Origin: Pseudomonadota bacterium
Lineage (GTDB): Bacteria > Pseudomonadota > Gammaproteobacteria > Arenicellales > Arenicellaceae
Assembly: GCA_018660405.1 (NCBI GenBank)
Contig: JABJKL010000057.1
Span: 1 to 32,349 of the forward strand
Reading direction: 5' to 3'
Length of the DNA stretch: 32,349 bases
Shown here: in pieces, positions 1 through 8,550 of the stretch
How positions within the stretch are numbered: position 1 is the stretch's first letter
Layout of the letters: every line of letters begins with the position of its first letter
Position numbers and translations under genes: made by a program
Notes under the pieces: generated by a model
Databases searched by the model: none
Seen by the model: only the letters and a program-made list of their open reading frames with translations
What the model was told of the DNA's origin: nothing

Positions 1-1072
1 CCTGAATTGATCGTCCGCTTGGCGTGTAATATCTCGCTGTAGTCAATTTGATCGCACCGGCGCCACGCACCGGCAAGATCGTTTGCACAGAGCCTTTGCC
101 GAATGTTTTGGTACCAACAACTAGCGCGCGGTGATGATCTTGTAAGGCTCCGGCAACGATCTCTGATGCCGATGCCGACCCACCATTAACCAGGATAACA
201 ACGGGGGCGCCATCAACCTGATCTGTTGGCGATGCCTCAAAAGAAGTTATTGCCCCATCGGTTCGGCCTTGTGTAGAAACTATTTTACCTTTTTTCAAAA
301 ACGCATCGGATACAGATACCGCTGCATTTAGTAGCCCTCCGGGGTTGTTTCGTAAATCCAAAATCACCCCAGACAAAGTTCCATCATTATCAGATTTAAG
401 ATCCTTAATCTGAGCCCTTAAATTCTCGGCGGTAGCTATTTGAAACTGCGATATTCTAATATAGCCGTAACCGGGCTCCAGCGTTCGGCTACGCACACTT
501 CGAACCTTTATCACGGCACGTTCTAGCTCCACATCGAAAGGTGCATTCTCACCATCACGAACAATCGTTAAATTGATAACGGTACCGGGATCACCGCGCA
601 TAAGGTCAACCGTTTCTTGCAGTGGCATATCGCGCAATGGCTTTCCGTCAATATTGATAATCAAGTCACCACTTTGAAGGCCGGCGCGCTCGGCTGGAGT
701 ATCATCTATTGGCGCAATGATTTTGATATAACCATTCTCTCCAACAATTTCTATTCCGAGGCCACCAAACTTACCCCGAGTGCCCGTTTGTAGTTCATCA
801 TAACCATCAGGATCAAGGTAAACAGAGTGAGGGTCCAATCCCGACACCATGCCGCTTATAGCGCTTCTAATAAGCTCTTCATCGCTTACTTCCTCAACGT
901 ACGCCGCTTTTATCCGGACAAACGCTTCGGCAAATGTGCGTAACTCTTCAAGAGGTAGTGGTGTTTCCGCGTTGAGATCGGCCTCGGGAGACTCCGTCTG
1001 TGCAAACACCGCCGAGAAAACCGTCACGCTCTGCGCAATAATCATACTTATAAACAACTTTCGAAAATTCAT
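1..1072 (-). CDS. ctpA: S41 family C-terminal processing peptidase (CtpA-like), partial at 3' end
   Basis: This is a serine protease of the tail-specific/C-terminal processing family, which cleaves periplasmic or envelope proteins. The reading frame is open from an ATG at 1072 to the left edge (357 codons seen), so the C-terminus lies outside the window. An N-terminal signal peptide (about residues 1-24, ending FAQ) is followed by a helical segment, a PDZ domain (about 100-175, with GLGIEIV and the GLQSGDLI loop) and the S41 core. The serine block GSASASEI is at 298-305 and FGKGSVQ at 324-330. S301 and K326 are 25 residues apart, which I believe is the Ser/Lys dyad spacing of the family. It lies 64 bp downstream of envC on the same strand, as in many gammaproteobacteria, so the two are probably co-transcribed. 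Family call is secure; the exact paralog name is less so. Confidence 0.93.
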   Translation of the reverse strand, partial: MNFRKLFISMIIAQSVTVFSAVFAQTESPEADLNAETPLPLEELRTFAEAFVRIKAAYVEEVSDEELIRSAISGMVSGLDPHSVYLDPDGYDELQTGTRGKFGGLGIEIVGENGYIKIIAPIDDTPAERAGLQSGDLIINIDGKPLRDMPLQETVDLMRGDPGTVINLTIVRDGENAPFDVELERAVIKVRSVRSRTLEPGYGYIRISQFQIATAENLRAQIKDLKSDNDGTLSGVILDLRNNPGGLLNAAVSVSDAFLKKGKIVSTQGRTDGAITSFEASPTDQVDGAPVVILVNGGSASASEIVAGALQDHHRALVVGTKTFGKGSVQTILPVRGAGAIKLTTARYYTPSGRSIQ

Positions 1073-1136
1073 TACATAACTCCAAAAAAGCTAACCTGCC
1101 GGAAATTTAATCAACGCCTCATTAAGCTTAAAAGAT

Positions 1137-2318
1137 TTAACCTTTAATCCACCCGGCAGGATTTACCGGTTCGCCATTATGCCTTATTTCAAAATACAAT
1201 CCTGCTTGTGCTATGCCGCCACTTTCACCGGCGGTAGAAATGACCTGACCAGTGCTTACTTTATCGCCAACGCCGATAAAAAGCTCTTGATTATGGCCAT
1301 AAAGGCTCATATACCCACCACCGTGATCCAAAATAATCAATTGTCCATAACCGCGAAACCAATCGCTAAACGCTACTTCACCATCATAAACGGCATGTAC
1401 GGGTTCGCCACTTTTAGACTGAATAAATTGACCCTGCCGTTTTACATCGGTTATGGGGTCTCGACTGCCGAACGACTGCAAAACCACTCCGCCAAGCGGT
1501 TGCGCAAGATTGTTTTTTTGTTGACTAAAATCGCCCTCCCCGGCGTTGATCGGAGCATATGGTTTATACGCCGTTCTGGCGACATCCAGCCCGGACAGTA
1601 ATTTTTCCAACCGGGCTTTGTCTTCTTGCTGCACCGTTATCGCCTGCTGGGCACTCGCGATATCAGCGTTGACCGCTAATAGTGCCCGCGACCTTTCTTC
1701 GGATACTTTGTTCGCTTCTGTAATAAGAGCATCCAATCGGCCCTGCTCAACCGCCAATTCACGTTGCTGTGCCTGATAATCCGATATCGCAGCTCTTACA
1801 TTCACGGTTTCTTCAGACAACAAACTTATACGCTCGCTGCGAGCCTTACTAATATAGCGATAGTAATTTGACAGCCGCCCCAGCTCATATGGATTGCGTT
1901 GACTCAATAGCATCTTAAGTTTGTTTTCGCTTCCAGTGTAATAGCCAGAGTGAACCAGCAACGCGAGGTTTTCAATCTGCCCTTGCTGCTCAGCAATTTG
2001 TGCCGTTAATGTGTCTCTCAGTGCTGTGAGCTCTAATGACTTGGTGCTCACGGAATGTTTTAGCTCGCTACGTTGTTTGTGTAAATCAGCCAGCTGCTGC
2101 TCTTTTTTACGCAGCGCGTCACGCTTTATTTTTCCGATGCTTACACTATTGTCCAATTTCTGCTGGAGTAATTTGATTTCGCCCGTAATATCACTCAGCT
2201 GCGATGCATAATTCTGCTGCGCGACTATTGCTGCTGGTTTTCCAAAAGTACAAACCATTAACAAGACACACAGATGCGTAGTGTATAATGTGCCGCATCG
2301 AAGTCTTGGCTTTGGCAT
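1137..2318 (-). CDS. envC: Murein hydrolase activator EnvC (coiled coil plus degenerate LytM/M23 domain)
   Basis: Periplasmic activator of the N-acetylmuramoyl-L-alanine amidases that split septal peptidoglycan. The 393-residue protein has a signal peptide (about 1-34), a long heptad-rich coiled coil (about 35-255) and a C-terminal LytM fold (about 275-393). The zinc site is degenerate. The stretch that normally carries HxxxD reads RQGQFIQSKSG, and the usual HxH before FE is LYFEIRH. This indicates an activator of EnvC type, not an active endopeptidase. The core of the fold (DHGGGYMSLYGHN, GESGG, PVNPAGWI) is intact. The gene is read divergently from the rhodanese gene 134 bp away and sits directly upstream of ctpA. 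It probably acts with an AmiB/AmiC-type amidase encoded elsewhere. Confidence 0.9.
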   Translation of the reverse strand: MPKPRLRCGTLYTTHLCVLLMVCTFGKPAAIVAQQNYASQLSDITGEIKLLQQKLDNSVSIGKIKRDALRKKEQQLADLHKQRSELKHSVSTKSLELTALRDTLTAQIAEQQGQIENLALLVHSGYYTGSENKLKMLLSQRNPYELGRLSNYYRYISKARSERISLLSEETVNVRAAISDYQAQQRELAVEQGRLDALITEANKVSEERSRALLAVNADIASAQQAITVQQEDKARLEKLLSGLDVARTAYKPYAPINAGEGDFSQQKNNLAQPLGGVVLQSFGSRDPITDVKRQGQFIQSKSGEPVHAVYDGEVAFSDWFRGYGQLIILDHGGGYMSLYGHNQELFIGVGDKVSTGQVISTAGESGGIAQAGLYFEIRHNGEPVNPAGWIKG

Positions 2319-2452
2319 AGTTGGTCTTAACCGCTCGCTTTAAGATAATTAGCTATAAAAATTGGCCTTCGGAATCAGCCTATATTTTTTATCATTAAGG
2401 CGCTTCAATCAACCATCCCAACATAAACGTAATTAGCACTCCAACCAACACA

Positions 2453-2866
2453 ATGTTTGAACAATTTTTTGTAGAGAATTTGGTTTTATTTGCCGCGCTA
2501 CTTGTGGTTATCGCACTATTTTTTGCGTTGCCTGGCTTGGCGACAATAGGCGGTAGCGAAGCGGTCTCCGCTTTGCACTTGCCACAGCTACAACGCTCGA
2601 AACACGTAATTATCGATGTATCAACGAGCGCTGAATATAATAAAGCCCATCTACCGGGCGCTCTAAGCGTGCCGCTGGATGAATTACTAAAAGATTCTTC
2701 CACGCTCGATAAGCACAAAACAAAAAACTTGATTATTACCTGCGCCAACGGCAGCAAATCTATACGTGCTGGGAAACACCTCAAGAAAATGGGTTTCCAA
2801 AACATACACCACTTAAGCGGCGGACTCGTCGCCTGGGAAAGAGAAAGCCTTCCTGTAGAGTCGTAA
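2453..2866 (+). CDS. Membrane-anchored rhodanese-like sulfurtransferase
   Basis: A 137-residue single-domain rhodanese with an N-terminal membrane segment (about residues 10-27, LVLFAALLVVIALFFALPG). The rhodanese domain covers about 45-132. The active-site loop is TCANGSKS, with the cysteine that would carry the persulfide, followed by the helix SIRAGKHLKKMGF and the terminal GGLVAWE typical of the family. The usual role is sulfur transfer, but the substrate cannot be read from sequence. It starts the plus-strand envelope cluster, 77 bp ahead of secB. This matches the rhodanese-secB neighbourhood of Pseudomonas-type genomes (PA5130 region). Confidence 0.88.
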   Translation: MFEQFFVENLVLFAALLVVIALFFALPGLATIGGSEAVSALHLPQLQRSKHVIIDVSTSAEYNKAHLPGALSVPLDELLKDSSTLDKHKTKNLIITCANGSKSIRAGKHLKKMGFQNIHHLSGGLVAWERESLPVES

Positions 2867-2943
2867 TGGCGTAATATATATCCGCTCAAGCATTGTCGTT
2901 ATACTTTTGCGCAACACGTTAATAAAAATCATAAGGACTAATA

Positions 2944-3411
2944 ATGGCAGCCACGCCCACAACCATCTTTGATATTCGCAAAATCTATACTAAAGACATT
3001 TCTTTCGAATCACCTAAAGCTCCCGGGGTTTTTCTTAATAGTAGCAAAAACCCGAATATTGATATGCAAATTACTATTGCTCGTAACACTTTAGATCAGG
3101 AGGATTATTACGAAGTTGTACTAAAGCTTTCGGTTACTGCTCAAATCGACGATAGCGCGCTATTTTTGATAGAAATTGAGCAGGCCGGTGTTTTTCAAAT
3201 AACGGGAATTATAGATGAAAACCTTGAGCTTGCTCTGGAGGTGGCGTCACCCAATATACTGCTGCCATTTGCCCGAGAAGCTATTTCTGATTTGGTTACC
3301 AAAGGTGGCTTCCCTCAGTTATTGATCGCACCTATAAACTTCGAGTCCCTTTATCAGCAAAAAAAGCAAGCCCAGACGGCCGCTGATAACAAGAACACTG
3401 CTAAACACTAG
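2944..3411 (+). CDS. secB: Protein-export chaperone SecB
   Basis: Cytoplasmic tetrameric chaperone that keeps preproteins unfolded and hands them to SecA. The 155 residues equal the usual length. Recognisable family sequence includes IYTKDISFESPKAPGVF near the N-terminus (about 14-30), the strand containing YYEVVLKLSVTA, the IEIEQAGVFQITG block, and the ILLPFAREAISDLVTKGGFPQLLIAPINFESLY segment broken across about 100-135, whose GGFPQ and PINF parts are strongly conserved. A clear ribosome binding site (AAGGA) precedes the ATG. It is followed after 15 bp by gpsA, an arrangement common in gammaproteobacteria, so the genes probably share a transcript. Confidence 0.97.
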   Translation: MAATPTTIFDIRKIYTKDISFESPKAPGVFLNSSKNPNIDMQITIARNTLDQEDYYEVVLKLSVTAQIDDSALFLIEIEQAGVFQITGIIDENLELALEVASPNILLPFAREAISDLVTKGGFPQLLIAPINFESLYQQKKQAQTAADNKNTAKH

Positions 3412-3426
3412 CTACAGCTAGACGGT

Positions 3427-4416
3427 ATGACACACAAAATCGCGGTCCTTGGTGCGGGTTCCTGGGGAACAGCGTTGGCCATTGCGCTGGCCCGCAATGG
3501 CCACAACATCCACCTTTGGGGCCACCAGCCCACATCTATTGAAGCGCTTGTAGAAGATGGCGAGAACAAGCGGTACTTGCCCGGCTGTCGTTTTCCTGCA
3601 AATTTAAAAGCAAACCACAATCTGTTAGAGGTCGTTGATGAAGCAAGGGTGCTCATTGCCGTCCCAAGCTTTGCTTTTAGAGCAACGTTAGAAATGCTTG
3701 TTTCTACACCTAACACCATCAAACCCGGTATTTGTTGGGCCACAAAGGGCTTTGATCCTGAAAATGCTGATCTTCTCAGCGTGGTTGCCAGAGACCTTCT
3801 TGGTGCCGACGCGTTGTTATCTGTGGTAAGTGGGCCCACGTTCGCCCAGGAAGTTGCAAGAGGGCTGCCAGCGGCAATGACCGTTGCGACTACCGGTGAT
3901 AATTCTTTTTGGTTTGATGCTTTTCAGGGCGAACGAATGCGGATGTACCGGAATGACGATATAATCGGCGTTCAAGTGGGCGGCGCTTCAAAAAATGTTA
4001 TTGGTTTCGCCACTGGGATATCAGATGGCCTCGGTTTTGGAGCGAACGCTCGCGCGGCACTTATTACTCGCGGCTTGGCAGAAATCTCTCGTCTGGGGGT
4101 CGCTCTCGGCGCGAACCAAGAGACGTTTATGGGCCTCGCGGGCCTGGGAGATCTGGTTTTAACCTGCACAGACGATCAGTCTCGAAACCGGCGTTTAGGT
4201 CTTGGGCTAGGTGCAGGAAAACCCATAAATACGGTTAAAAATGAGATTGGGCAACAAATTGAAAGCATGCATGCCGCGAGCCTCATTGAGCGACTTGCGT
4301 TATCCCTGGATATCGATATGCCAATCACTAAAGAGGTTAGTGCGGTAATCCGGGGTGATATAAGCGCCCTTTCTGCGGCAGAAACACTGTTGTCTAGAAA
4401 CGTTTCTCGCGAGTAA
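3427..4416 (+). CDS. gpsA: NAD(P)-dependent glycerol-3-phosphate dehydrogenase
   Basis: Reduces dihydroxyacetone phosphate to sn-glycerol 3-phosphate, the backbone of phospholipids. The 329-residue protein opens with the Rossmann dinucleotide motif GAGSWGTALA (residues 9-18). SGPTFAQEVARGLP and GGASKNVIGFATGISDG follow; the latter carries the conserved lysine. Then come NARAALITRGLAEI and the LAGLGDLVLTCT block that binds substrate. All hallmark segments are intact and the length is close to the 330-340 usual for the family. It follows secB by 15 bp and precedes mlaA by 36 bp. The combination places phospholipid synthesis beside outer-membrane lipid transport. No strong Shine-Dalgarno is visible, consistent with coupling to secB. 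Confidence 0.97.
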   Translation: MTHKIAVLGAGSWGTALAIALARNGHNIHLWGHQPTSIEALVEDGENKRYLPGCRFPANLKANHNLLEVVDEARVLIAVPSFAFRATLEMLVSTPNTIKPGICWATKGFDPENADLLSVVARDLLGADALLSVVSGPTFAQEVARGLPAAMTVATTGDNSFWFDAFQGERMRMYRNDDIIGVQVGGASKNVIGFATGISDGLGFGANARAALITRGLAEISRLGVALGANQETFMGLAGLGDLVLTCTDDQSRNRRLGLGLGAGKPINTVKNEIGQQIESMHAASLIERLALSLDIDMPITKEVSAVIRGDISALSAAETLLSRNVSRE

Positions 4417-4452
4417 ACTACGAACTAGACAAATTATTACACTATTGTTCAT

Positions 4453-5169
4453 ATGCACTTCAAATTAATTCTGGTTTCTTGTTTGTTCCTGACCGCCTGT
4501 GCCGGCGTTCCTGTAAATACAACATTGGATGCGCATCGCTTTTCGAGTGACCCTGAAAAGCTGAATCGCGCCATCTACCAATTCAACACCGTAGTAGACA
4601 AAAGCATTCTCAGGCCTGTTGCCCAAGGGTATCGAGCGGTAACACCAGCCCCCGCAAGAAAAGGCATAAGCAACATCTTTAAAAACCTGCTAGAAATCAA
4701 TAGTTTGCTGAACAATATTTTACAGGGCGACCTCGGTGGCGCAGGTCAAAATTTCTCTAGGTTCATAATAAATTCGACCGTTGGCGTGCTGGGTTTATTC
4801 GATATTGCTAGCCGCAACAACATTGCTCCTGACATTGAAGATTTTGGCCAGACCATGGCGGTTTGGGGAATACCCCATGGGCCCTATCTTGTATTGCCTT
4901 TTCTTGGCCCATCCTCTTTGCGAGATGCCATAGGTTTAATTCCTTATTACATGTATACGCAACCGGAGTCAGTTATTTCTGATTTTGAAGCCCGCGTCGC
5001 GGTTTCCTCTCTTTATATCATAAATCAAAGAGCCCAATTGCTTGGGGCCTCTGATCTTCTTGAGGGCCAGCTTGATCCGTATAGTTTTTTACGCGAATCG
5101 CGCGAACAAGCCAGAATAAATGCGATTTTCGATAACAAGCCACCTGAAGAAGAGTTTGATAATTTTTAG
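4453..5169 (+). CDS. mlaA: MlaA (VacJ) outer-membrane lipid-asymmetry lipoprotein
   Basis: Outer-membrane lipoprotein of the Mla system, which removes mislocalised phospholipids from the outer leaflet and passes them back toward the inner membrane. The 238-residue protein has a lipoprotein signal with lipobox LTAC and acylated Cys16. The MlaA domain fills about 30-225. Conserved pieces are DPEKLNRAIYQFN, the hydrophobic INSTVGVLGLFDIA region, and EDFGQTMAVWGIPHGPYLVLPFLGPSS. The gene stands apart from any mlaBCDEF genes in this window, which is usual for mlaA. It lies downstream of gpsA and just ahead of apaH. No obvious ribosome binding site precedes the ATG at 4453, but it gives a proper signal peptide. 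Confidence 0.95.
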   Translation: MHFKLILVSCLFLTACAGVPVNTTLDAHRFSSDPEKLNRAIYQFNTVVDKSILRPVAQGYRAVTPAPARKGISNIFKNLLEINSLLNNILQGDLGGAGQNFSRFIINSTVGVLGLFDIASRNNIAPDIEDFGQTMAVWGIPHGPYLVLPFLGPSSLRDAIGLIPYYMYTQPESVISDFEARVAVSSLYIINQRAQLLGASDLLEGQLDPYSFLRESREQARINAIFDNKPPEEEFDNF

Positions 5170-5201
5170 CCGGTCCTCGTGTTCCGTACCGATGTTCTGA
5201 T

Positions 5202-6011
5202 ATGCACTATGTTATTGGTGACCTGCAAGGCTGCTACGACGAATTGCGGCGCCTGTTAGATAAATTATCGTTCAATGATTCGACAGACCGCATAACCTTT
5301 ACGGGTGACTTGGTAAATCGAGGTCCAAAGTCAAAAGCCGCGCTTAAATTTGTTGTTGAAAACAGGCATTGTATGGATACGGTGCTAGGGAACCACGACC
5401 TTCATTTTTTAAGTATGTACTGTGGGGTACGTCAGTTAGGTTCAAAAGATACGCTTCAGGCCTTGCTCGACGACGATGGTGTCGAAGCGCTGGTTAGTTG
5501 GTTACGTCAACAACCCTTTTGCATCGAAGCAGAAAGCCGATTTCTAATTAGCCATGCTGGTTTATATCCTTTGTGGACCCCTCAAGAAGCGTTGCTTTAT
5601 TCTAATGAACTTTCTGATGTGTTGCAGTCTCAAGCGTGGTGCGCCTTCTTGGAACAAATGTATGGAAACACTCCTGACAGTTGGAACCCAAGAGATACAA
5701 ACAATCCTCGCCGACGATTTTTGATTAACGCTTTCACCAGAATGCGTTTTATCGACAATCGCGGTCGTTTAGACTTTAAACATAAAGGCGACTCAATCAT
5801 TGAAAAAAACAACGGCCTTATTCCCTGGTACGACCACCCAGCACCAGCCAATAATACGCATATAATACTGTTTGGCCATTGGTCTGCTATAGGGGCTAAA
5901 AAAAGAGATACTTCTATCTCTTTAGATGGGGGCTGCGTTTGGGGCGGAGAACTATGCGCTGTAAACCTTCACAATCTGCGCTTAACGTGTATTCGGGGAA
6001 GCTTGTATTAA
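5202..6011 (+). CDS. apaH: Symmetrical bis(5'-nucleosyl)-tetraphosphatase ApaH
   Basis: Metallophosphoesterase that hydrolyses diadenosine tetraphosphate (Ap4A) to two ADP; it also acts on Np4-capped RNA in enterobacteria. The 269 residues are close to the usual 270-280. The metal-binding motifs are in order: YVIGDLQGCYDEL (about 3-15), TFTGDLVNRGPKS (about 29-41), LGNHDLHFL (about 61-69), ISHAGLYPLW in the middle, and FGHWSAIG (about 223-230) followed by LDGGCVWGGELCA. All the Asp/His/Asn ligands expected are present. The gene runs convergently into gyrB with only 7 bp between the two stop codons, so the transcripts must overlap. Confidence 0.95.
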   Translation: MHYVIGDLQGCYDELRRLLDKLSFNDSTDRITFTGDLVNRGPKSKAALKFVVENRHCMDTVLGNHDLHFLSMYCGVRQLGSKDTLQALLDDDGVEALVSWLRQQPFCIEAESRFLISHAGLYPLWTPQEALLYSNELSDVLQSQAWCAFLEQMYGNTPDSWNPRDTNNPRRRFLINAFTRMRFIDNRGRLDFKHKGDSIIEKNNGLIPWYDHPAPANNTHIILFGHWSAIGAKKRDTSISLDGGCVWGGELCAVNLHNLRLTCIRGSLY

Positions 6012-6018
6012 AGGGCTT

Positions 6019-8400
6019 CTAGACGTCTAGATTTGTAACACTAAAAGCGTTTTTCTCGATAAATGCTCGTCTAGGCTCTACCTGGTCACCCATTAATATA
6101 GTAAACGTATCATCCGACGTTTTATCGTCGTCGATTGTAACCCTCAAAAGCCGGCGAACGGTGGGATCCATTGTTGTTTCCCACAACTGGTCTGGATTCA
6201 TCTCCCCCAAGCCTTTGTAGCGCTGCATATATATTCCCTTACGTGACTGGGCGATCAACCAATCCAGAGCATCGCCCAGAAATTTCACCTCTTCTGTTTT
6301 ATCCCCTTTAGTAACAGAAACAGGTGAATGTACCTTGGCTTGGATTTCCTCAGCCATCGTAGACAGCGTTTTATACTCGTTTGAGGCCCAAAATGAGCCA
6401 TCAAACACGTACTTCGTTGTGAGGCCATGATGCAAACGAAGAACGGTAACAACCAGGGTGCCATTGATTTTTGAGCCTATTTCGTAAACGGGAGCGTCCA
6501 AGCCTTCCCCGGAAAGAGATTTCTGAAGAGCCTCGCAGCCAGCTTCGGTTGCAAGCTTTTCTGGGTTCGCTATATCAGAATGATACAGTAGTGCCCATAA
6601 AAACTGCTTGTCCAATGATTTTGATAAGCGGGTTATGAGATCTCTAGCACCAATAAATTCTCTAAACAGCGTTAGCAGATCTTTGTCAGTGATACTATTT
6701 TTCTTCGATTGCAGGGTTGCATTTTCTACCGCCAACGAAAGTAAATATTCTTGCAGCTCAACATCATCCTTAATGTATCGCTGCTTTTTACCCTTCATCA
6801 ATTTATACAGTGGGGGCTGCGCAATATAGATATATCCATTTTCTATCAAGGATGGCATTTGTCTATAAAAAAACGTGAGCAGCAAGGTTCTAATGTGCGA
6901 ACCATCAACGTCCGCATCGGTCATTATAATGATTCGATGATACCTGAGCTTCGCAATATCAAAATCGTCAGCGCCTATGCCGGCACCGAGCGCAGTTATG
7001 AGCGTTGTAACCTCATCCGAGGTAAGCATTTTGTCAAACCGCGCCTTCTCTACATTAAGGATTTTTCCTTTTAATGGAAGTATTGCCTGAAATTTTCTAT
7101 CTCTCGCCTGTTTTGCAGAGCCACCAGCAGAATCGCCCTCCACCAAATAAATCTCCGATAAGGCTGGGTCTTTTTCCTGGCAATCAGCCAGCTTGCCTGG
7201 CAGCCCCCCTAAATCAAGAGCTCCCTTTCTGCGCGTCATTTCTCTCGCTTTTCGGGCTGCATCGCGTGCGCGAGCCGCATCGACTATCTTTTCTGCAATC
7301 CGCTTGGCATCGCGAGGATTCTCTAATAGATAATCTGTTAGCTTTTCTCCAAAGGTGGATTCGACAACACCTTTTACTTCTGATGAAACGAGCTTATCTT
7401 TGGTTTGCGAAGAAAATTTAGGGTCCGGCACCTTCACAGATAAAACGGCGGTTAGCCCCTCCCTCGCATCGTCCCCGGTTGTCGCGACTTTTTCTTTTTT
7501 AGCGAGCCCGCTTTGCTCGATATAATTATTCAGCGTTCTGGTTAATGCCCCTTTAAAACCAGCTAAATGCGTTCCCCCATCTCGCTGAGGAATATTGTTA
7601 GTGAAACAATTAACCACCTCTTTGTAGGAGTCGTTCCACTGCAGAGCGACCTCTACTGTAATACCATCCCTTTCACCAACCACATGAATAACTTCTTTAT
7701 GTAACGGTGTTTTAAGCCCATTTATATGTTTTACAAATGCGGCTATCCCGCCCTCAAACTCAAAAACCTCCGAACGACCATCCCGATCATCTTTTAACGC
7801 GATTCGTACACCTGAATTTAAAAAAGACAGCTCCCTAAGGCGCTTGGAAAGCGTTTCATAAGAATAAGACAATTGTGTAAATGTCTTTGCGCTGGGCTTG
7901 AAACTTATCGTGGTACCTGTTAATTCTGTTTTCCCTACCGCCGCTAACGGGGCTTGTGGAACCCCCAAATGGTACTCTTGCTGATGTGTTATACCGCCGC
8001 GATGTATAGTTAAGCGCAACCACTCGGCGAGCGCATTAACAACTGATACACCCACTCCATGCAAACCCCCGGAGACCTTGTATGAGTTTTGATCGAACTT
8101 CCCGCCAGCGTGTAGAACCGTCATAATAACTTCCGCAGCTGAACAACCCTCTTCTTCAATAATTCCCGTTGGTATTCCACGCCCATCATCTGAAACTGAG
8201 ATTGAATTATCGGTGTGTATAGTTACCCCAACCTCTGAACAATGCCCTGCCAGAGCCTCATCAATCGCGTTATCAACCACCTCAAAAACCAGGTGGTGTA
8301 ACCCGGTGCCGTCATCGGTATCCCCGATATACATACCCGGTCTTTTTCTAACGGCGTCGAGACCCTTTAGAACCTTAATACTACTTTCGTCGTAACTCAA
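6019..8400 (-). CDS. gyrB: DNA gyrase subunit B
   Basis: ATPase and TOPRIM subunit of DNA gyrase, which introduces negative supercoils. At 793 residues it is close to the usual length of about 800. The GHKL ATPase part has VVDNAIDEALAGHC, DDGRGIP and GGLHGVGVSVVNALAEW. The transducer region follows, then the TOPRIM motifs EGDSAGGSAKQ and MTDADVDGSHIRTLLLTFFYR, then the C-terminal QRYKGLGEMNPDQLWETTMDP. A TTG start at 8400 is chosen because AAGGAAG lies just upstream and the family N-terminus (SYDESSIKVLKGLDAVRKRPG) begins right there. It would normally follow recF; here it follows dnaN after 154 bp that contain two parS sites. Confidence 0.98.
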   Translation of the reverse strand: MSYDESSIKVLKGLDAVRKRPGMYIGDTDDGTGLHHLVFEVVDNAIDEALAGHCSEVGVTIHTDNSISVSDDGRGIPTGIIEEEGCSAAEVIMTVLHAGGKFDQNSYKVSGGLHGVGVSVVNALAEWLRLTIHRGGITHQQEYHLGVPQAPLAAVGKTELTGTTISFKPSAKTFTQLSYSYETLSKRLRELSFLNSGVRIALKDDRDGRSEVFEFEGGIAAFVKHINGLKTPLHKEVIHVVGERDGITVEVALQWNDSYKEVVNCFTNNIPQRDGGTHLAGFKGALTRTLNNYIEQSGLAKKEKVATTGDDAREGLTAVLSVKVPDPKFSSQTKDKLVSSEVKGVVESTFGEKLTDYLLENPRDAKRIAEKIVDAARARDAARKAREMTRRKGALDLGGLPGKLADCQEKDPALSEIYLVEGDSAGGSAKQARDRKFQAILPLKGKILNVEKARFDKMLTSDEVTTLITALGAGIGADDFDIAKLRYHRIIIMTDADVDGSHIRTLLLTFFYRQMPSLIENGYIYIAQPPLYKLMKGKKQRYIKDDVELQEYLLSLAVENATLQSKKNSITDKDLLTLFREFIGARDLITRLSKSLDKQFLWALLYHSDIANPEKLATEAGCEALQKSLSGEGLDAPVYEIGSKINGTLVVTVLRLHHGLTTKYVFDGSFWASNEYKTLSTMAEEIQAKVHSPVSVTKGDKTEEVKFLGDALDWLIAQSRKGIYMQRYKGLGEMNPDQLWETTMDPTVRRLLRVTIDDDKTSDDTFTILMGDQVEPRRAFIEKNAFSVTNLDV

Positions 8401-8435
8401 TACTGCTTCCTTTTAAATACATCTCAGAGGGTGAT

Positions 8436-8464
8436 ATTTTACCAAAACCACGTTAAATGGTCGC
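8436..8464 (-). promoter_or_regulatory. Possible gyrB promoter
   Basis: Read on the minus strand, a TAAAAT -10 element (8436-8441) lies 17 bp from GCGACC (8459-8464), which matches only half of the TTGACA -35 consensus. It would start transcription about 30 bases before the gyrB ribosome binding site. The nearer parS core (8487-8500) is just upstream. The weak -35 makes this tentative. Confidence 0.3.
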
Positions 8465-8485
8465 CTTTTTTAGATATTAATCATA

Positions 8486-8501
8486 TGTTCCACGTGGAAC
8501 C
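8486..8501. other. parS centromere site 1 (ParB binding)
   Basis: The 16-mer TGTTCCACGTGGAACC contains the perfect 14-bp palindrome GTTCCACGTGGAAC (8487-8500). It matches the chromosomal parS consensus described for Pseudomonas (bacterial consensus TGTTNCACGTGNAACA). A ParB gene is encoded at 25601-26455 in this window. The site lies in the short gap between dnaN and gyrB, upstream of gyrB. Confidence 0.88.
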
Positions 8502-8524
8502 TTTTGTTGGTTCAAAGTCCGCTT

Positions 8525-8550
8525 TAGATTGTTCCACGTGGAACAATCTA
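8525..8550. other. parS centromere site 2, within a 26-bp perfect palindrome
   Basis: The core TGTTCCACGTGGAACA (8530-8545) is a perfect 16-bp parS palindrome. The flanks TAGAT and ATCTA extend the symmetry to a 26-bp perfect inverted repeat covering 8525-8550. It ends four bases from the dnaN stop codon. The centres of the two parS sites are about 44 bp apart. Because there is no loop or T-tract this is a protein-binding site, not a terminator. Confidence 0.9.

Noticed and set aside
2362..2386. TTGGCC and TATATT upstream of the rhodanese gene as a promoter
   Set aside because: The spacer is only 13 bp, too short for a sigma70 promoter.
6018..6031. 14-bp palindrome TCTAGACGTCTAGA at the gyrB stop codon
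   Set aside because: It encodes the final Leu-Asp-Val-stop of GyrB, has no loop or T-tract, and matches no site I recognise. It is not reported as a terminator or operator.
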